In this document: positions 55,701-63,351 of the stretch, piece after piece | Layout: each line of letters begins with the position of its first letter | Numbering within the stretch: position 1 is the stretch's first letter | Source: Microbacterium terrae | GTDB taxonomy: Bacteria; Actinomycetota; Actinomycetes; Actinomycetales; Microbacteriaceae | Direction of reading: 5' to 3' | DNA: 64,000 nucleotides | Assembly: GCF_017831975.1 (NCBI RefSeq) | Contig: NZ_JAFDSS010000001.1 | Location: 3,596,001 to 3,660,000, forward strand | The notes under the pieces: model-generated | What the model was told of the DNA's origin: nothing | What the model saw: the letters and a program-made list of their open reading frames with translations, nothing else | Databases searched by the model: none | Made by a program: the position numbers and the translations under genes

Positions 55701-56441
55701 CGGTCCTCGGTCGGCGCGGGGGCGAAGGCGGGCGGCCCGAACTACCTCGTCGGCCTCGGCTCGTGGCGGGCCTCTGCCGGCGGGCAGTCGTCGTCGACGA
55801 CCCTTCACCTGCGCGGGCTCGATTCGCGCATCGCCGGCGTGATCGAGGCCGCCCAGCCGTCGCTCGACTACGAGGCGTTCGAGTGGCTGCGCCGCGGCGC
55901 GCTGTCGGACGCGATCGCGTGGGACCGTGAGTTCGGGCAGGTTCGCGACGTGTCGGCGCTCGGCGTCGAGCGCAACCTCTTCCGGTACCGCCCGGTGGGC
56001 GAGGTCGCCGTGCGCGCGACGGCGGATGCCTCGTGGCAGGCGCTGCTGCGCGTGATCGTCGCGGGCGTGCGCGCCGGCGCGGTGCTCACCGTCAGCGCGC
56101 CGGTCGGCCTCCCGGCCGGTGTGCGCCGCGCCCTCACCGAGCAGGACGTGCCGGTGTTCGTCGAGAGCGACGCGCAGTGGATCGAACGGATGCAGCTGCC
56201 GGCGGCCGACGGGTCGGATCGTTCTGCCCGCGCCCGCCTGGTGGGCTCGCGCTCCTCGGTCGCGCAGCTGCACCGTGCGCTGGCTGCGGCGACCGGCGGA
56301 GACCCCGACCTGGCGGTCTACGACGCCGACGTGACGACCGCCGGGCGGCTCGAGCTGCTGCCGTTCCTCCGCGAGCAGTCGATCACGATCACCGCGCACC
56401 GATTCGGCAACCCCGACCGCTGGTCGGAGGCGGTGATCTGA
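52710..56441 (+). CDS. putA: Bifunctional proline dehydrogenase / glutamate-semialdehyde dehydrogenase
   Basis: This 1243-residue PutA oxidises proline to glutamate in two steps. The PRODH barrel lies in the N-terminal third (DDVDYVSVKVSAIASHISMW, then INLDMEEYRDLDLT and RIKVRLVKGANLAMEH), with FAD-binding RRLEENASSENF. The aldehyde dehydrogenase domain has PPWNFP, Glu790 (LAETSGKNA) and Cys824 (GQKCSAAS). It lacks the N-terminal ribbon-helix-helix repressor domain of enterobacterial PutA, so control falls to the divergent LysR gene. A C-terminal extra region (from about 1030) after the ALDH end is family-typical. ATG 52710 is preferred; an in-frame ATG at 52677 is possible. Confidence 0.95.
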   Translation: MNENPESSTASADEAVALAKRWIAESAEVEADPAAERLAGVLKDGNGLPFTIGFVDGVMRPESLSAAASNLQRVAPLVPDFLPWYLRTAVRVGGAVAPVLPMPVVPIARRVLREMVGHLIVDARPDKLGPAIAQLRESGARLNLNLLGEAVLGEKEALRRLDGIHELIRRDDVDYVSVKVSAIASHISMWAFDEVVDTVIERLLPLYLTAAANGTFINLDMEEYRDLDLTIAVFTRILDDPRLRLLEGGIVLQAYLPDAQPALERLTAWAQDRVAAGGARIKVRLVKGANLAMEHVDAVMHGWSLATYDAKVDSDANYLRCLRFALRPENTAAVRLGVAGHNLFDIAYAWLLAGERGVQADVEVEMLLGMAQGQVEAVTREVGHVLLYVPVVRPDEFDVAISYLVRRLEENASSENFLSAAFELADDPVLLVRERDRFLASLARADDPELSIGAHRHQDRAAEAAALAAGTDEKQRLRTRARGGDESGLTQAVIGIARSAVAGDEILQREPGETAPVAPTVEEQLFGGARFVETAVFAPREGAERAAGAPGFHNAPDSDPALPANRAWARGILSRVEHSTAGDATVAASRLSDIAAVDAVVARVGAAAAAWGARPAAERGDVLAAAGRALEARRAELIEVAASETGKVFAEADVEVSEAVDFAHYYAATARELDRVSGAVFEPALVTVVTPPWNFPVAIPSGGVLAALAAGSGVVFKPAPQARRCAAVVAEALWDAGVPRDVLALVDIDEGSLGQALVSHDDVDRVILTGSYETAALFRSWRPELPLLAETSGKNAMIVMPSADLDLAAGDVIKSAFGHAGQKCSAASLVILVGPVGHSQRFARQLVDAASSLRVGPPSDPLSEVGPVIEPPHGKLAWALSTLDEGEQWLVEPRRLDAGPELAGRMWSPGIRVGVQPGSRFHQEEFFGPVLGVMHASSLSQAIELQNAVAYGLTAGLYTQNPEDLEVWLDRVEAGNLYVNRGITGAIVQRQPFGGWKRSSVGAGAKAGGPNYLVGLGSWRASAGGQSSSTTLHLRGLDSRIAGVIEAAQPSLDYEAFEWLRRGALSDAIAWDREFGQVRDVSALGVERNLFRYRPVGEVAVRATADASWQALLRVIVAGVRAGAVLTVSAPVGLPAGVRRALTEQDVPVFVESDAQWIERMQLPAADGSDRSARARLVGSRSSVAQLHRALAAATGGDPDLAVYDADVTTAGRLELLPFLREQSITITAHRFGNPDRWSEAVI

Positions 56442-56449
56442 GGTCGTCG

Positions 56450-56482
56450 GATCCGCGGAAACACGCGGCGGATCAGTAGAAT
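56450..56482 (+). promoter_or_regulatory. Hairpin and leaderless -10 before the LacI gene
   Basis: GATCCGC (56450-56456) pairs with GCGGATC (56468-56474); it could end putA transcription or bind a regulator. TAGAAT (56477-56482) is a -10 box six bases before the GTG at 56489. Confidence 0.5.
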
Positions 56483-56488
56483 CGCGAG

Positions 56489-57595
56489 GTGACCTCCGAC
56501 GACGCGCAGCCTCGTGACGACGCGGGCGCCGGCGTCCCGGCGAGCCTTCCCGACCGACCTGCGCCGCTGCGCCGCAAGCCGCGCGCCGCGGTGACGATGC
56601 ACGAGGTCGCCGCGCGCGCGCGGGTGTCGATCAAGACCGTGTCGAACGTCGTCAACGGCTACCCGCACATCCGCCCGGCGACCAAGGAGCGGGTCGAGAA
56701 GGCGATCGCCGAGCTCGGCTACAAGGTGAACATGTCGGCGCGGAGCCTGCGCAAGGGGCGCGCAGGGGTCATCGGGCTCGCGCTCCCCGAGCTCGCCCTG
56801 CCGTACTTCGCCGAGCTTGCCGACGCCGTGATGGTCGCGGCCGAGAAGCACGGCGTCTCGGTGCTGATCGAGCACACCGCCGCCCAGCGCGAGCGCGAGT
56901 TCGAGGTGCTCCGCAGCCCGCGGCGCAGCCTCACCGACGGACTGCTGTTCTCGCCGCTCGAGATGGGCCAGGACGACGTCGGTGCGCTCAACGTGGACTA
57001 CCCGCTCGTGCTCCTCGGCGAGCGCATCTTCGGCGGTCCGGTCGACCACGTGACCATGGCGAACGTCGACGGGGCGCGGGCGGCGACGGCGCACCTCATC
57101 GAGCGCGGCGCCCGTCGCATCGCCGTCGTCGGCGGGCACGAGGGCGAGGTCGTCGGCTCGGCGGCTCTTCGGACGACCGGCTACCGTCGCGCCCTCGATG
57201 ACGCGGGCATCGCGTTCGATCCGGTGCTGGTGCGCGAGGCAGGCCTGTGGCACCGCTCGACCGGCGCCGAAGCGGTGCGACGGATGATCGACGAGGGCGT
57301 CGAGTTCGATGCGGTGTTCGGGCTCAACGACGCGCTCGCCCTCGGCGCGCTGCACGAGCTGCACCAGCGCCACATCGACGTGCCCGGGCGGGTGAAGGTG
57401 ATCGGCTTCGACGACATCGAGGATGCCGCCTACGCGACGCCGACCCTCTCGACGATCTCACCCGGCAAGGCACAGATCGCCCAGACGGCCGTCGACTTCA
57501 TCGTCGAGCGGATCATGGAGCCCGATCTGCTGATCGGCCCCCGCTACGTCGAGGCCGCGTACGCCGTCGTCGCCCGTGAGTCGACCGGCGGCTGA
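56489..57595 (+). CDS. LacI-family transcriptional regulator of the arabinan locus
   Basis: This 368-residue regulator has its HTH at about 36-82 (TMHEVAARARVSIKTVSNVV and NGYPHIRPATKERVEKAIAE) and a periplasmic-binding-like sugar domain (GVIGLALPELALPYFAELAD, LLFSPLEMGQDD, VIGFDDIEDAAYATPTLSTI). The leader of about 33 residues before the HTH is longer than usual. The GTG has TAGAAT six bases upstream. It is convergent with the transport genes. Two TACAACG-type operators at 61.7 kb are its likely targets, with arabinose or an arabino-oligosaccharide as inducer (inference). Confidence 0.92.
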   Translation: MTSDDAQPRDDAGAGVPASLPDRPAPLRRKPRAAVTMHEVAARARVSIKTVSNVVNGYPHIRPATKERVEKAIAELGYKVNMSARSLRKGRAGVIGLALPELALPYFAELADAVMVAAEKHGVSVLIEHTAAQREREFEVLRSPRRSLTDGLLFSPLEMGQDDVGALNVDYPLVLLGERIFGGPVDHVTMANVDGARAATAHLIERGARRIAVVGGHEGEVVGSAALRTTGYRRALDDAGIAFDPVLVREAGLWHRSTGAEAVRRMIDEGVEFDAVFGLNDALALGALHELHQRHIDVPGRVKVIGFDDIEDAAYATPTLSTISPGKAQIAQTAVDFIVERIMEPDLLIGPRYVEAAYAVVARESTGG

Positions 57596-57600
57596 TCCGC

Positions 57601-58275
57601 TCAGTCGGATGCGGCGGAGTCCGCGGACGCCGCCAGCGCCGGCGCGGCGATCCACCCGGTCACGAGGATCGGCGCGGCGAGACCGAGCAGCACGGCCACC
57701 GGCGGGACCATCCAGTACGCCCAGCCGATCGCCGCGAGGCTGACGAGGATCGCGCACCCGCGCCCCGGGTGCAGAGCCGGTGCGAGCAGGAGGTACCGGA
57801 TGCTCGCACCCCACGGGTCGTCGAACTCACCGGCCACGAGGGGGAGGTACGCCAGCGCGACCAGCGCGTACGCGGTCACGACGACGAGGGCGACGCCCAT
57901 CGCCGCGCGCACCGCGCCGGTGGTCTGCGCCAGCGCCCAGGCATCCGTCGCCAGCAGCACGCCGATGCCCCAGAACGGCAGGGCGAGCAGATTGGCGCGA
58001 CGGAACGACGACCGCCATGCACCCCAGAACTCGCGCCACATCGCGAGGCCCGCAGTGCCGTCGGCGAGGTGCGACGTGAGCGAGCGCGCGGCTGTCGCGG
58101 CGGGGGCGAGTCCGCCCACGATGCCGCCGGCGAGCGTGCCGAGCACGATCAGCACATGGATGCCCACCAGCTGGGTGATCGCCCGCAGCACGAGCATCAC
58201 CGCCCCCGCCCACCCGGGCACGTCGGCCAGGTCGGCGGAGGCGGGGGAGCGGCGCTCGGCGCTCGGGGCGGTCAT
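57601..58275 (-). CDS. YesL-family (DUF624) membrane protein
   Basis: This 224-residue integral membrane protein has four to five helices (AGAVMLVLRAITQLVGIHVL, then IVLGTLAGGIVGGLAPAATA and WEFWGAW-like RSSFRRANLLALPFWGIGVL). DUF624/YesL proteins regularly accompany sugar ABC transporter genes in Firmicutes and Actinobacteria. The role is unknown, but a transport accessory is assumed. It is 2 bp downstream of the permease and last in the operon. Confidence 0.85.
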   Translation of the reverse strand: MTAPSAERRSPASADLADVPGWAGAVMLVLRAITQLVGIHVLIVLGTLAGGIVGGLAPAATAARSLTSHLADGTAGLAMWREFWGAWRSSFRRANLLALPFWGIGVLLATDAWALAQTTGAVRAAMGVALVVVTAYALVALAYLPLVAGEFDDPWGASIRYLLLAPALHPGRGCAILVSLAAIGWAYWMVPPVAVLLGLAAPILVTGWIAAPALAASADSAASD

Positions 58276-58277
58276 CG

Positions 58278-59180
58278 TCAGCCCTTCGTTCCGGTGAGGG
58301 CCACCGAGGCGATGATCTGGCGCTGGAAGATCAGGAACACGATGAGGATCGGCAGCAGGGCCACCACGCTCGCGCCCATGATCAGCGGGTAGTCCCGCTG
58401 CGTCGCGAACTCCACGTTGAGGTTCGCGATCACCACCTGCAGCGTCTGGTTCTGCGGCGAGTTCAGGTACAGGATCGGCGCGAGGTAGTCGTTCCAGATC
58501 GCCATGAACCACAGGATGAACTGCGCGGCGATCGCCGGGCGGATGAGGGGCACGACGATCGTGGCGAACACCCGCGGGTGCGAGGCGCCGTCGATGTAGG
58601 CGGCCTCGATGAGCGAATCGGGAACGCTCGCGAGGTACTGGCGGATGAAGAAGATCATGATGATGTTGCCGAACAGCAGCGGCACGATCAGCGGGAGCAG
58701 GGTGTCGACCCAGCCGAACTTCGCGAACATCACGAACTGCGGGATCATCAGGGTCGGGTACGGGATCATCAGGCCGGCGAGCAGGCCGATGAAGATCGCG
58801 TTCTTGTACGGCAGCCGCATCTTTGCGAGCGCGTACGCCGCCATCGTCGACGTGATCGAGCCGATGATCGTGACCGTCAGCGACACGATGAGGCTGTTCT
58901 GGATGCCCGAGAGGATCGGCGCGGCATCCCACATGCGGGTGTAGGTGTCCCACTGCGGGTCGGTCGGCCACAGCACGGGCGGCAGCGCGAACACCTCGAC
59001 CTTGGTCTTGAGCGAGGTGGTGAACATCCAGATGAGCGGGGCGAGCATCGCGATCGAGCCGACGGCGAGCACCACGAACAGCACGGCGTTGACGAGCCGG
59101 CTCTGCCCCTTCTCGGTGGCCGGGCGCAGTCGCCGCTTCTTGGCGTCGGGGACGGTGAGGGTGCGGGTGTGATCTGACAT
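58278..59180 (-). CDS. Carbohydrate ABC transporter permease (MalG type)
   Basis: This 300-residue inner-membrane permease has six helices and the EAA loop EAAYIDGASHPRVFATIVVP that docks the ATPase. The start is ATG 59180; a GTG at 59195 that overlaps the upstream stop (GTGA) is an alternative. It pairs with the MalF-type gene. No ATPase gene is in the window, so a shared MsiK-like ATPase encoded elsewhere is expected, as is usual in actinobacteria. Confidence 0.93.
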   Translation of the reverse strand: MSDHTRTLTVPDAKKRRLRPATEKGQSRLVNAVLFVVLAVGSIAMLAPLIWMFTTSLKTKVEVFALPPVLWPTDPQWDTYTRMWDAAPILSGIQNSLIVSLTVTIIGSITSTMAAYALAKMRLPYKNAIFIGLLAGLMIPYPTLMIPQFVMFAKFGWVDTLLPLIVPLLFGNIIMIFFIRQYLASVPDSLIEAAYIDGASHPRVFATIVVPLIRPAIAAQFILWFMAIWNDYLAPILYLNSPQNQTLQVVIANLNVEFATQRDYPLIMGASVVALLPILIVFLIFQRQIIASVALTGTKG

Positions 59181-59191
59181 GGCTGTTGTGC

Positions 59192-60169
59192 TCACTCGAT
59201 GCTGAAGTCGTTGCGCTTGTTGAGGCGGAACTGGATCAGGGTGACGACGAAGATGAGGATGCCGAGCACCACCGCCATCGCGGTCGCGTAGCCCATCTCC
59301 TGATAGCGGAACGCCTGGCGGAAGACGTACCAGACGACGGTGGCCGAGCTGAACTCGGGGCCGCCGTTCGGGGTCATGATGTTGACCTCGGTGAACAGCT
59401 GCGCGCCGCCGATGATGTTGGTCACCACGAGGAAGAACGTCACGGGCCGCACCATGGGCACGACGATGGTCCAGACCCGCTGCGTCGCATTCGCGCCGTC
59501 GAGCTTGGCCGCTTCGATGAGCGACGCGGGCACCGACTGGATCGCGGCGAGGTAGAGGAGGGTCGAGTACCCGAGCCCCTTCCAGACGGCCATGATGATG
59601 ATCGCGGGCTTGACCGTCGCGGTGTTCTGCAGCCAGTCGGGGCCCTGGATGCCGAAGATCGCGAGGAACTGGTTTATGAGGCCGTAGTCGCCGTTGTACG
59701 CGAACTGCCAGACGATCGCGACCGCGGCGAGCGACGAGATCACCGGCACGTAGTAGATGGTGCGGAACGCCGTCTGCCCGAAGATGCCGCGGTTGAGTGC
59801 GAGGGCGAGCAGCAGCGAGAGCGCCAGGCCGATCGGGATGCCGATCATGTAGAACGCGGTGTTCCACAGCGACGTCAGGAAGTACTGGTCCTTGAACAGT
59901 CGCACGTAGTTCTCGAAGCCGATGAAGGTCATCTGCCCGAGCCCGTTCCAGCGGGTGAGGGACGCGTAGATCGCGTACCCGAGGGGGTACGCGGTGAACG
60001 CGAGGAATCCGATGATGGGCGCCACCATGAAGGCGAAGGCCCAGCGGTGCTCCACGCGGTGGAGGCGGTTGACCTCGCGCTTGGAGCGCATCGGCTCATC
60101 CGGCTTCGGGTTCAGCGCCGCCCGGGTGGCAGACCTGAACGCTGCCGGGGTCGGGATCTGTGTCGACAT
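59192..60169 (-). CDS. Carbohydrate ABC transporter permease (MalF type)
   Basis: This 325-residue permease has a cytoplasmic N-terminus, six helices (FAFMVAPIIGFLAFTAYPLG, YMIGIPIGLALSLLLALAL) and the EAA loop EAAKLDGANATQRVWTIVVP. The ATG at 60169 follows AGGAGCG. It is second in the operon after the binding protein, separated by a strong hairpin that may lower its expression. Confidence 0.93.
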   Translation of the reverse strand: MSTQIPTPAAFRSATRAALNPKPDEPMRSKREVNRLHRVEHRWAFAFMVAPIIGFLAFTAYPLGYAIYASLTRWNGLGQMTFIGFENYVRLFKDQYFLTSLWNTAFYMIGIPIGLALSLLLALALNRGIFGQTAFRTIYYVPVISSLAAVAIVWQFAYNGDYGLINQFLAIFGIQGPDWLQNTATVKPAIIIMAVWKGLGYSTLLYLAAIQSVPASLIEAAKLDGANATQRVWTIVVPMVRPVTFFLVVTNIIGGAQLFTEVNIMTPNGGPEFSSATVVWYVFRQAFRYQEMGYATAMAVVLGILIFVVTLIQFRLNKRNDFSIE

Positions 60170-60185
60170 GCTCGCTCCTGGTGTG

Positions 60186-60219
60186 GAGTGGGCGCCCCGC
60201 CGCAGCGGGGCGCCCACTC
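60186..60219 (-). terminator. Intra-operon hairpin between binding protein and permease
   Basis: GAGTGGGCGCCCCGC (60186-60200) is a perfect 15-bp complement to 60205-60219 with a 4-base loop. It lies 9 bases after the binding-protein stop. In sugar ABC operons such structures allow partial termination or RNA stabilisation so that more binding protein than permease is made. Confidence 0.8.
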
Positions 60220-60228
60220 GATGATGCG

Positions 60229-61572
60229 TCAGCCTGCGGAAGCCGCCTGCTCGGCGCGCATGTTGGCCTCGTCGAGAAGAGTCTGCATGCGCGGCTGCAC
60301 CTCCGCCAGGTAGTCCGCGGCGGTCTGCTCGCCGTCGAGGACGGGCTGGATGTTCGTCCAGAGCTCGTCGTACCAGGCGGCGCCGTAGGTGAATGCCGCC
60401 GGCATCGCGCGACCGGTCGTGCTCGCGATGTTCACGAACTCCGCGCGGTTGGCGGGCTCGGCACCCTCCTCGGCCGCCCACTCCTCAGCCATGTCGATGA
60501 GGTTGGGGATCTGGATGTTCGCGGAGACGAGGGTCTCCTGCGCCTCGACGTCGGTCGTGAGGTACTTGACCAGGTCGACCGAGGCCTCGGGGTTGCCGCT
60601 CGTCGCCGAGACGCCGATGCCGAGGCTGCCGAGCCACGTGGCCTGCTCGCCGGTGGAGCCGACCGGCCAGGGGATGAGGTCGTAGTCGAAGTCGAGGTCG
60701 TTGTAGACCGAGACGTCCCACGGGCCGACGGGGAAGAAGCCGATCTCGCCGGCCATCCACCGCTGGTAGGTGTCGAGGGTCGCGGCATCCGAAGCGCTCG
60801 GGGTGACCTTCTCGACGTTGGTGAGGTCGGCGAACCACTGCAGCGCCTCGGCGAACTCGGGGGTGTCGACGGTGACCTCGGTACGGTCCTCGTTGGTCCA
60901 GTCGCCGCCGTTGCTCCACACCAGCGACTGCAGGTTCCACTGGACGTTGAGTCCGGTGCCCCACTGGTCGATCGCGCCGTCGCCGTCCTTGTCGACGGTG
61001 AGCTGCTTGGTCACGTCGACGAACTCGTCCCACGTGTAGCCCGTGGTCGGGTCGGGGAGCGGGATGCCGGCGTCTTCGAGCATGGTCTTGTTGTAGCCGA
61101 ACGCGAAGGGGCCGACGTCCTTGGGCAGGCCGTAGAGCTTGCCGTCGGGCGTGCCCTGGAGCGTGCCGTCGAAGCGGTAGCTGTCGACGCCGAACTGCCA
61201 GATGTTGTCGAGGTCGATGTCGCTCTCCGCGACGAGGTCGGTGATGTCCATCAGGACGCCCGAGTGCACGTACGACTGCAGGTTGGCCTGCTCGATGTAG
61301 AACACGTCGGGCACCTTGCCGCCCGACACCGCAGCCTGCAGCTTGGTGGCGTACTGGTCGGCGTCGGTCACGATCATCTCGACCTCGACGCCGGTGTCTT
61401 CGGTGAACCGGTCGATGGCCGCTTCGTACGCGGCCTTCTCGTCGGGTCCGCCGCGGAACATGAACTGGATGGTGTCGGCGTCGCCCTCGCCCGAGCCGGC
61501 GCCGCAGGCCGACAGGGTGAGCGCGGCGACGGATGCCAGCGCCGCTGCCGCGACGATCTTGGTCTTCCTCAT
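60229..61572 (-). CDS. Sugar ABC transporter substrate-binding lipoprotein
   Basis: This 447-residue family 1 extracellular solute-binding protein has lipobox LTLSAC with Cys23 as the lipidated residue. IQFMFRGGPDEKAAYEAAID, GGKVPDVFYIEQANL and YGLPKDVGPFAFGYNKTML are typical of oligosaccharide binders. Next to GH51 and GH43 genes it most likely captures arabino-oligosaccharides. It is the first gene of the minus-strand transport operon, with a promoter and TACAACG operator at 61.67-61.72 kb. Confidence 0.94.
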   Translation of the reverse strand: MRKTKIVAAAALASVAALTLSACGAGSGEGDADTIQFMFRGGPDEKAAYEAAIDRFTEDTGVEVEMIVTDADQYATKLQAAVSGGKVPDVFYIEQANLQSYVHSGVLMDITDLVAESDIDLDNIWQFGVDSYRFDGTLQGTPDGKLYGLPKDVGPFAFGYNKTMLEDAGIPLPDPTTGYTWDEFVDVTKQLTVDKDGDGAIDQWGTGLNVQWNLQSLVWSNGGDWTNEDRTEVTVDTPEFAEALQWFADLTNVEKVTPSASDAATLDTYQRWMAGEIGFFPVGPWDVSVYNDLDFDYDLIPWPVGSTGEQATWLGSLGIGVSATSGNPEASVDLVKYLTTDVEAQETLVSANIQIPNLIDMAEEWAAEEGAEPANRAEFVNIASTTGRAMPAAFTYGAAWYDELWTNIQPVLDGEQTAADYLAEVQPRMQTLLDEANMRAEQAASAG

Positions 61573-61672
61573 TGATGCCTCCGGTGTGGGATGGGAGGTC
61601 GCTGGCCCTCGTTCACTTCTGCGTGTGCCGTTGCCGAGGTTGTCGCCTTTGACCGGTGGATCCGGTGATCCA

Positions 61673-61684
61673 TTACAACGTTAG
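61673..61684 (-). promoter_or_regulatory. TACAACG operator at the binding-protein promoter
   Basis: TTACAACGTTAG lies directly downstream of a minus-strand promoter: TTGACA at 61710-61715, 17-base spacer, CACTAT at 61687-61692. It shares TACAACG with the site at 61776-61787 on the other promoter. It is a likely site for the LacI-family regulator at 56489. Confidence 0.65.
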
Positions 61685-61740
61685 AGATAGTGCGACATCT
61701 CGACGCTCATGTCAAGCGCATCAAAGGATCTTTAAATGAA

Positions 61741-61787
61741 TTGACACCCCGGCGGACGCCTGTGTATGGTCCCTCTACAACGATGTA
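61741..61787 (+). promoter_or_regulatory. Promoter and operator of the GH51-GH43 operon
   Basis: TTGACA (61741-61746) and TATGGT (61765-61770) are spaced by 18 bases. TACAACGATGTA (61776-61787), with TACA/TGTA arms, covers the start of transcription. This is a classic repressor position for the nearby LacI-type protein. Confidence 0.7.
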
Positions 61788-61839
61788 CAGCACTCGCGCC
61801 ACGACACGGTCGTCCGGCGCCCGGGAGGAGACCCTCACC

Positions 61840-63351
61840 ATGCGCGCAGCGCGTTTCACCCTCGACCCCGCCTTCCAGGTCGGACCGGTCCGCCGGCGCA
61901 CCTTCGGCTCGTTCGTCGAGCACCTCGGCCGCTGCGTGTACACGGGCATCCACGACCCGGCGCATCCCACCGCCGACGAGAACGGCTTCCGCGGCGACGT
62001 GATCGACCTCACCCGCGAGCTGGGCGTGTCGACGGTGCGCTACCCCGGCGGCAACTTCGTCTCGGGCTACCGCTGGGAAGACGGCGTCGGTCCGGTCGAC
62101 GAGCGCCCGAGCCGTCTCGACCTCGCCTGGCACTCGATGGAGCCGAACACGATCGGCACCGACGAGTTCATGACGTGGGCCGCGAAGGCCGGCGTCGAGC
62201 CGATGATGGCCGTCAACCTCGGGACCCGTGGCGTGGAGGAGGCGCTCGACCTGCTCGAGTACTGCAACGTGCCCGCCGGCTCGGCGATGGCGGAGCGCCG
62301 CCGCGCGAACGGCGCAGAAGACCCGTACCGGGTCGCGATGTGGTGCCTGGGCAACGAGATGGACGGCCCGTGGCAGATCGGCCACAAGACCGCCGCCGAG
62401 TACGGTCGCCTCGCCGCCGAGACGGCGCGCGCGATGCGCCTCATGGACCCGAACCTCGAACTGGTCGTCTGCGGCTCGTCGAGCTCTGACATGCCCACCT
62501 TCGGCGAGTGGGAGCGGGTGGTGCTCACCGAGACCTACGAGCACGTCGACTACATCTCGGCCCACGCCTACTACTGGGAGGAGGAGGGCGACCTCGATTC
62601 GTTCCTCGCCTCCTCGGTCGACATGGACGGCTTCATCGAAGACGTCGTCGCCACGGCCGACCAGGTGCGCGCCGCCGGTCGCCACAGCAAGCGCATCAAC
62701 ATCTCGTTCGACGAGTGGAACGTCTGGTATCAGAAGCGCGCCGAGTCGAAGCCGCCGACCGGCGACGACTGGCCGGTCGCGCCGGTGCTGCTCGAGGACC
62801 GCTACACCGTGGCGGATGCCGTCGTGGTCGGCTCCCTGCTCATCAGCCTGCTGCGCCACACCGACCGCGTGCACGCGGCATCCATCGCCCAGCTCGTCAA
62901 CGTGATCGCGCCGATCATGACCGAGCCGGGCGGGCGCATCTGGAAGCAGACGATCTTCCACCCGTTCGCGCAGGCGGCGAACCTCGCGAAGGGGTCCGTG
63001 CTGCGGCCGGTGATCGCGTCGCCCACCTACGAGACGGCCCGCTTCGGCGAGGTGGCGCTCATCGACGGCGTCGCGACGTACGACGACGAGACCGGCGAGA
63101 TCGTGGTGTTCGCGGTCAACCGCTCGCAGACCGACACCCTCACGCTCGAGGTCGACGTGCGAAACGGCGCGGTCGAGGTCGTCGAGGCGACCTCGTACGC
63201 CCACAACGACCCGCGGTGGACGGCGACGGCCGACGACGACAGCACGGTGCGGCCGCGTCCGAACGACACGGCCGCCGTCGACGCGGGCACGGTGTCGATG
63301 CAGCTTCCACCCGTGTCGTGGAACGTGATCAGGCTCGGCCGTGCGGGCTGA
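61840..63351 (+). CDS. Alpha-L-arabinofuranosidase, GH51
   Basis: This 503-residue intracellular enzyme removes terminal arabinofuranose from arabinan or arabinoxylan oligosaccharides. Acid/base Glu173 is in WCLGNEMDGPW and nucleophile Glu292 in NISFDEWNVWY. RRRTFGSFVEHLGRCVYTGI and STVRYPGGNFVSGYRWEDG are GH51 signatures. There is no signal peptide, which fits import of oligosaccharides by the adjacent ABC system. GGAGGAG precedes ATG 61840. Its stop overlaps the next gene by 11 bases. Confidence 0.95.
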   Translation: MRAARFTLDPAFQVGPVRRRTFGSFVEHLGRCVYTGIHDPAHPTADENGFRGDVIDLTRELGVSTVRYPGGNFVSGYRWEDGVGPVDERPSRLDLAWHSMEPNTIGTDEFMTWAAKAGVEPMMAVNLGTRGVEEALDLLEYCNVPAGSAMAERRRANGAEDPYRVAMWCLGNEMDGPWQIGHKTAAEYGRLAAETARAMRLMDPNLELVVCGSSSSDMPTFGEWERVVLTETYEHVDYISAHAYYWEEEGDLDSFLASSVDMDGFIEDVVATADQVRAAGRHSKRINISFDEWNVWYQKRAESKPPTGDDWPVAPVLLEDRYTVADAVVVGSLLISLLRHTDRVHAASIAQLVNVIAPIMTEPGGRIWKQTIFHPFAQAANLAKGSVLRPVIASPTYETARFGEVALIDGVATYDDETGEIVVFAVNRSQTDTLTLEVDVRNGAVEVVEATSYAHNDPRWTATADDDSTVRPRPNDTAAVDAGTVSMQLPPVSWNVIRLGRAG

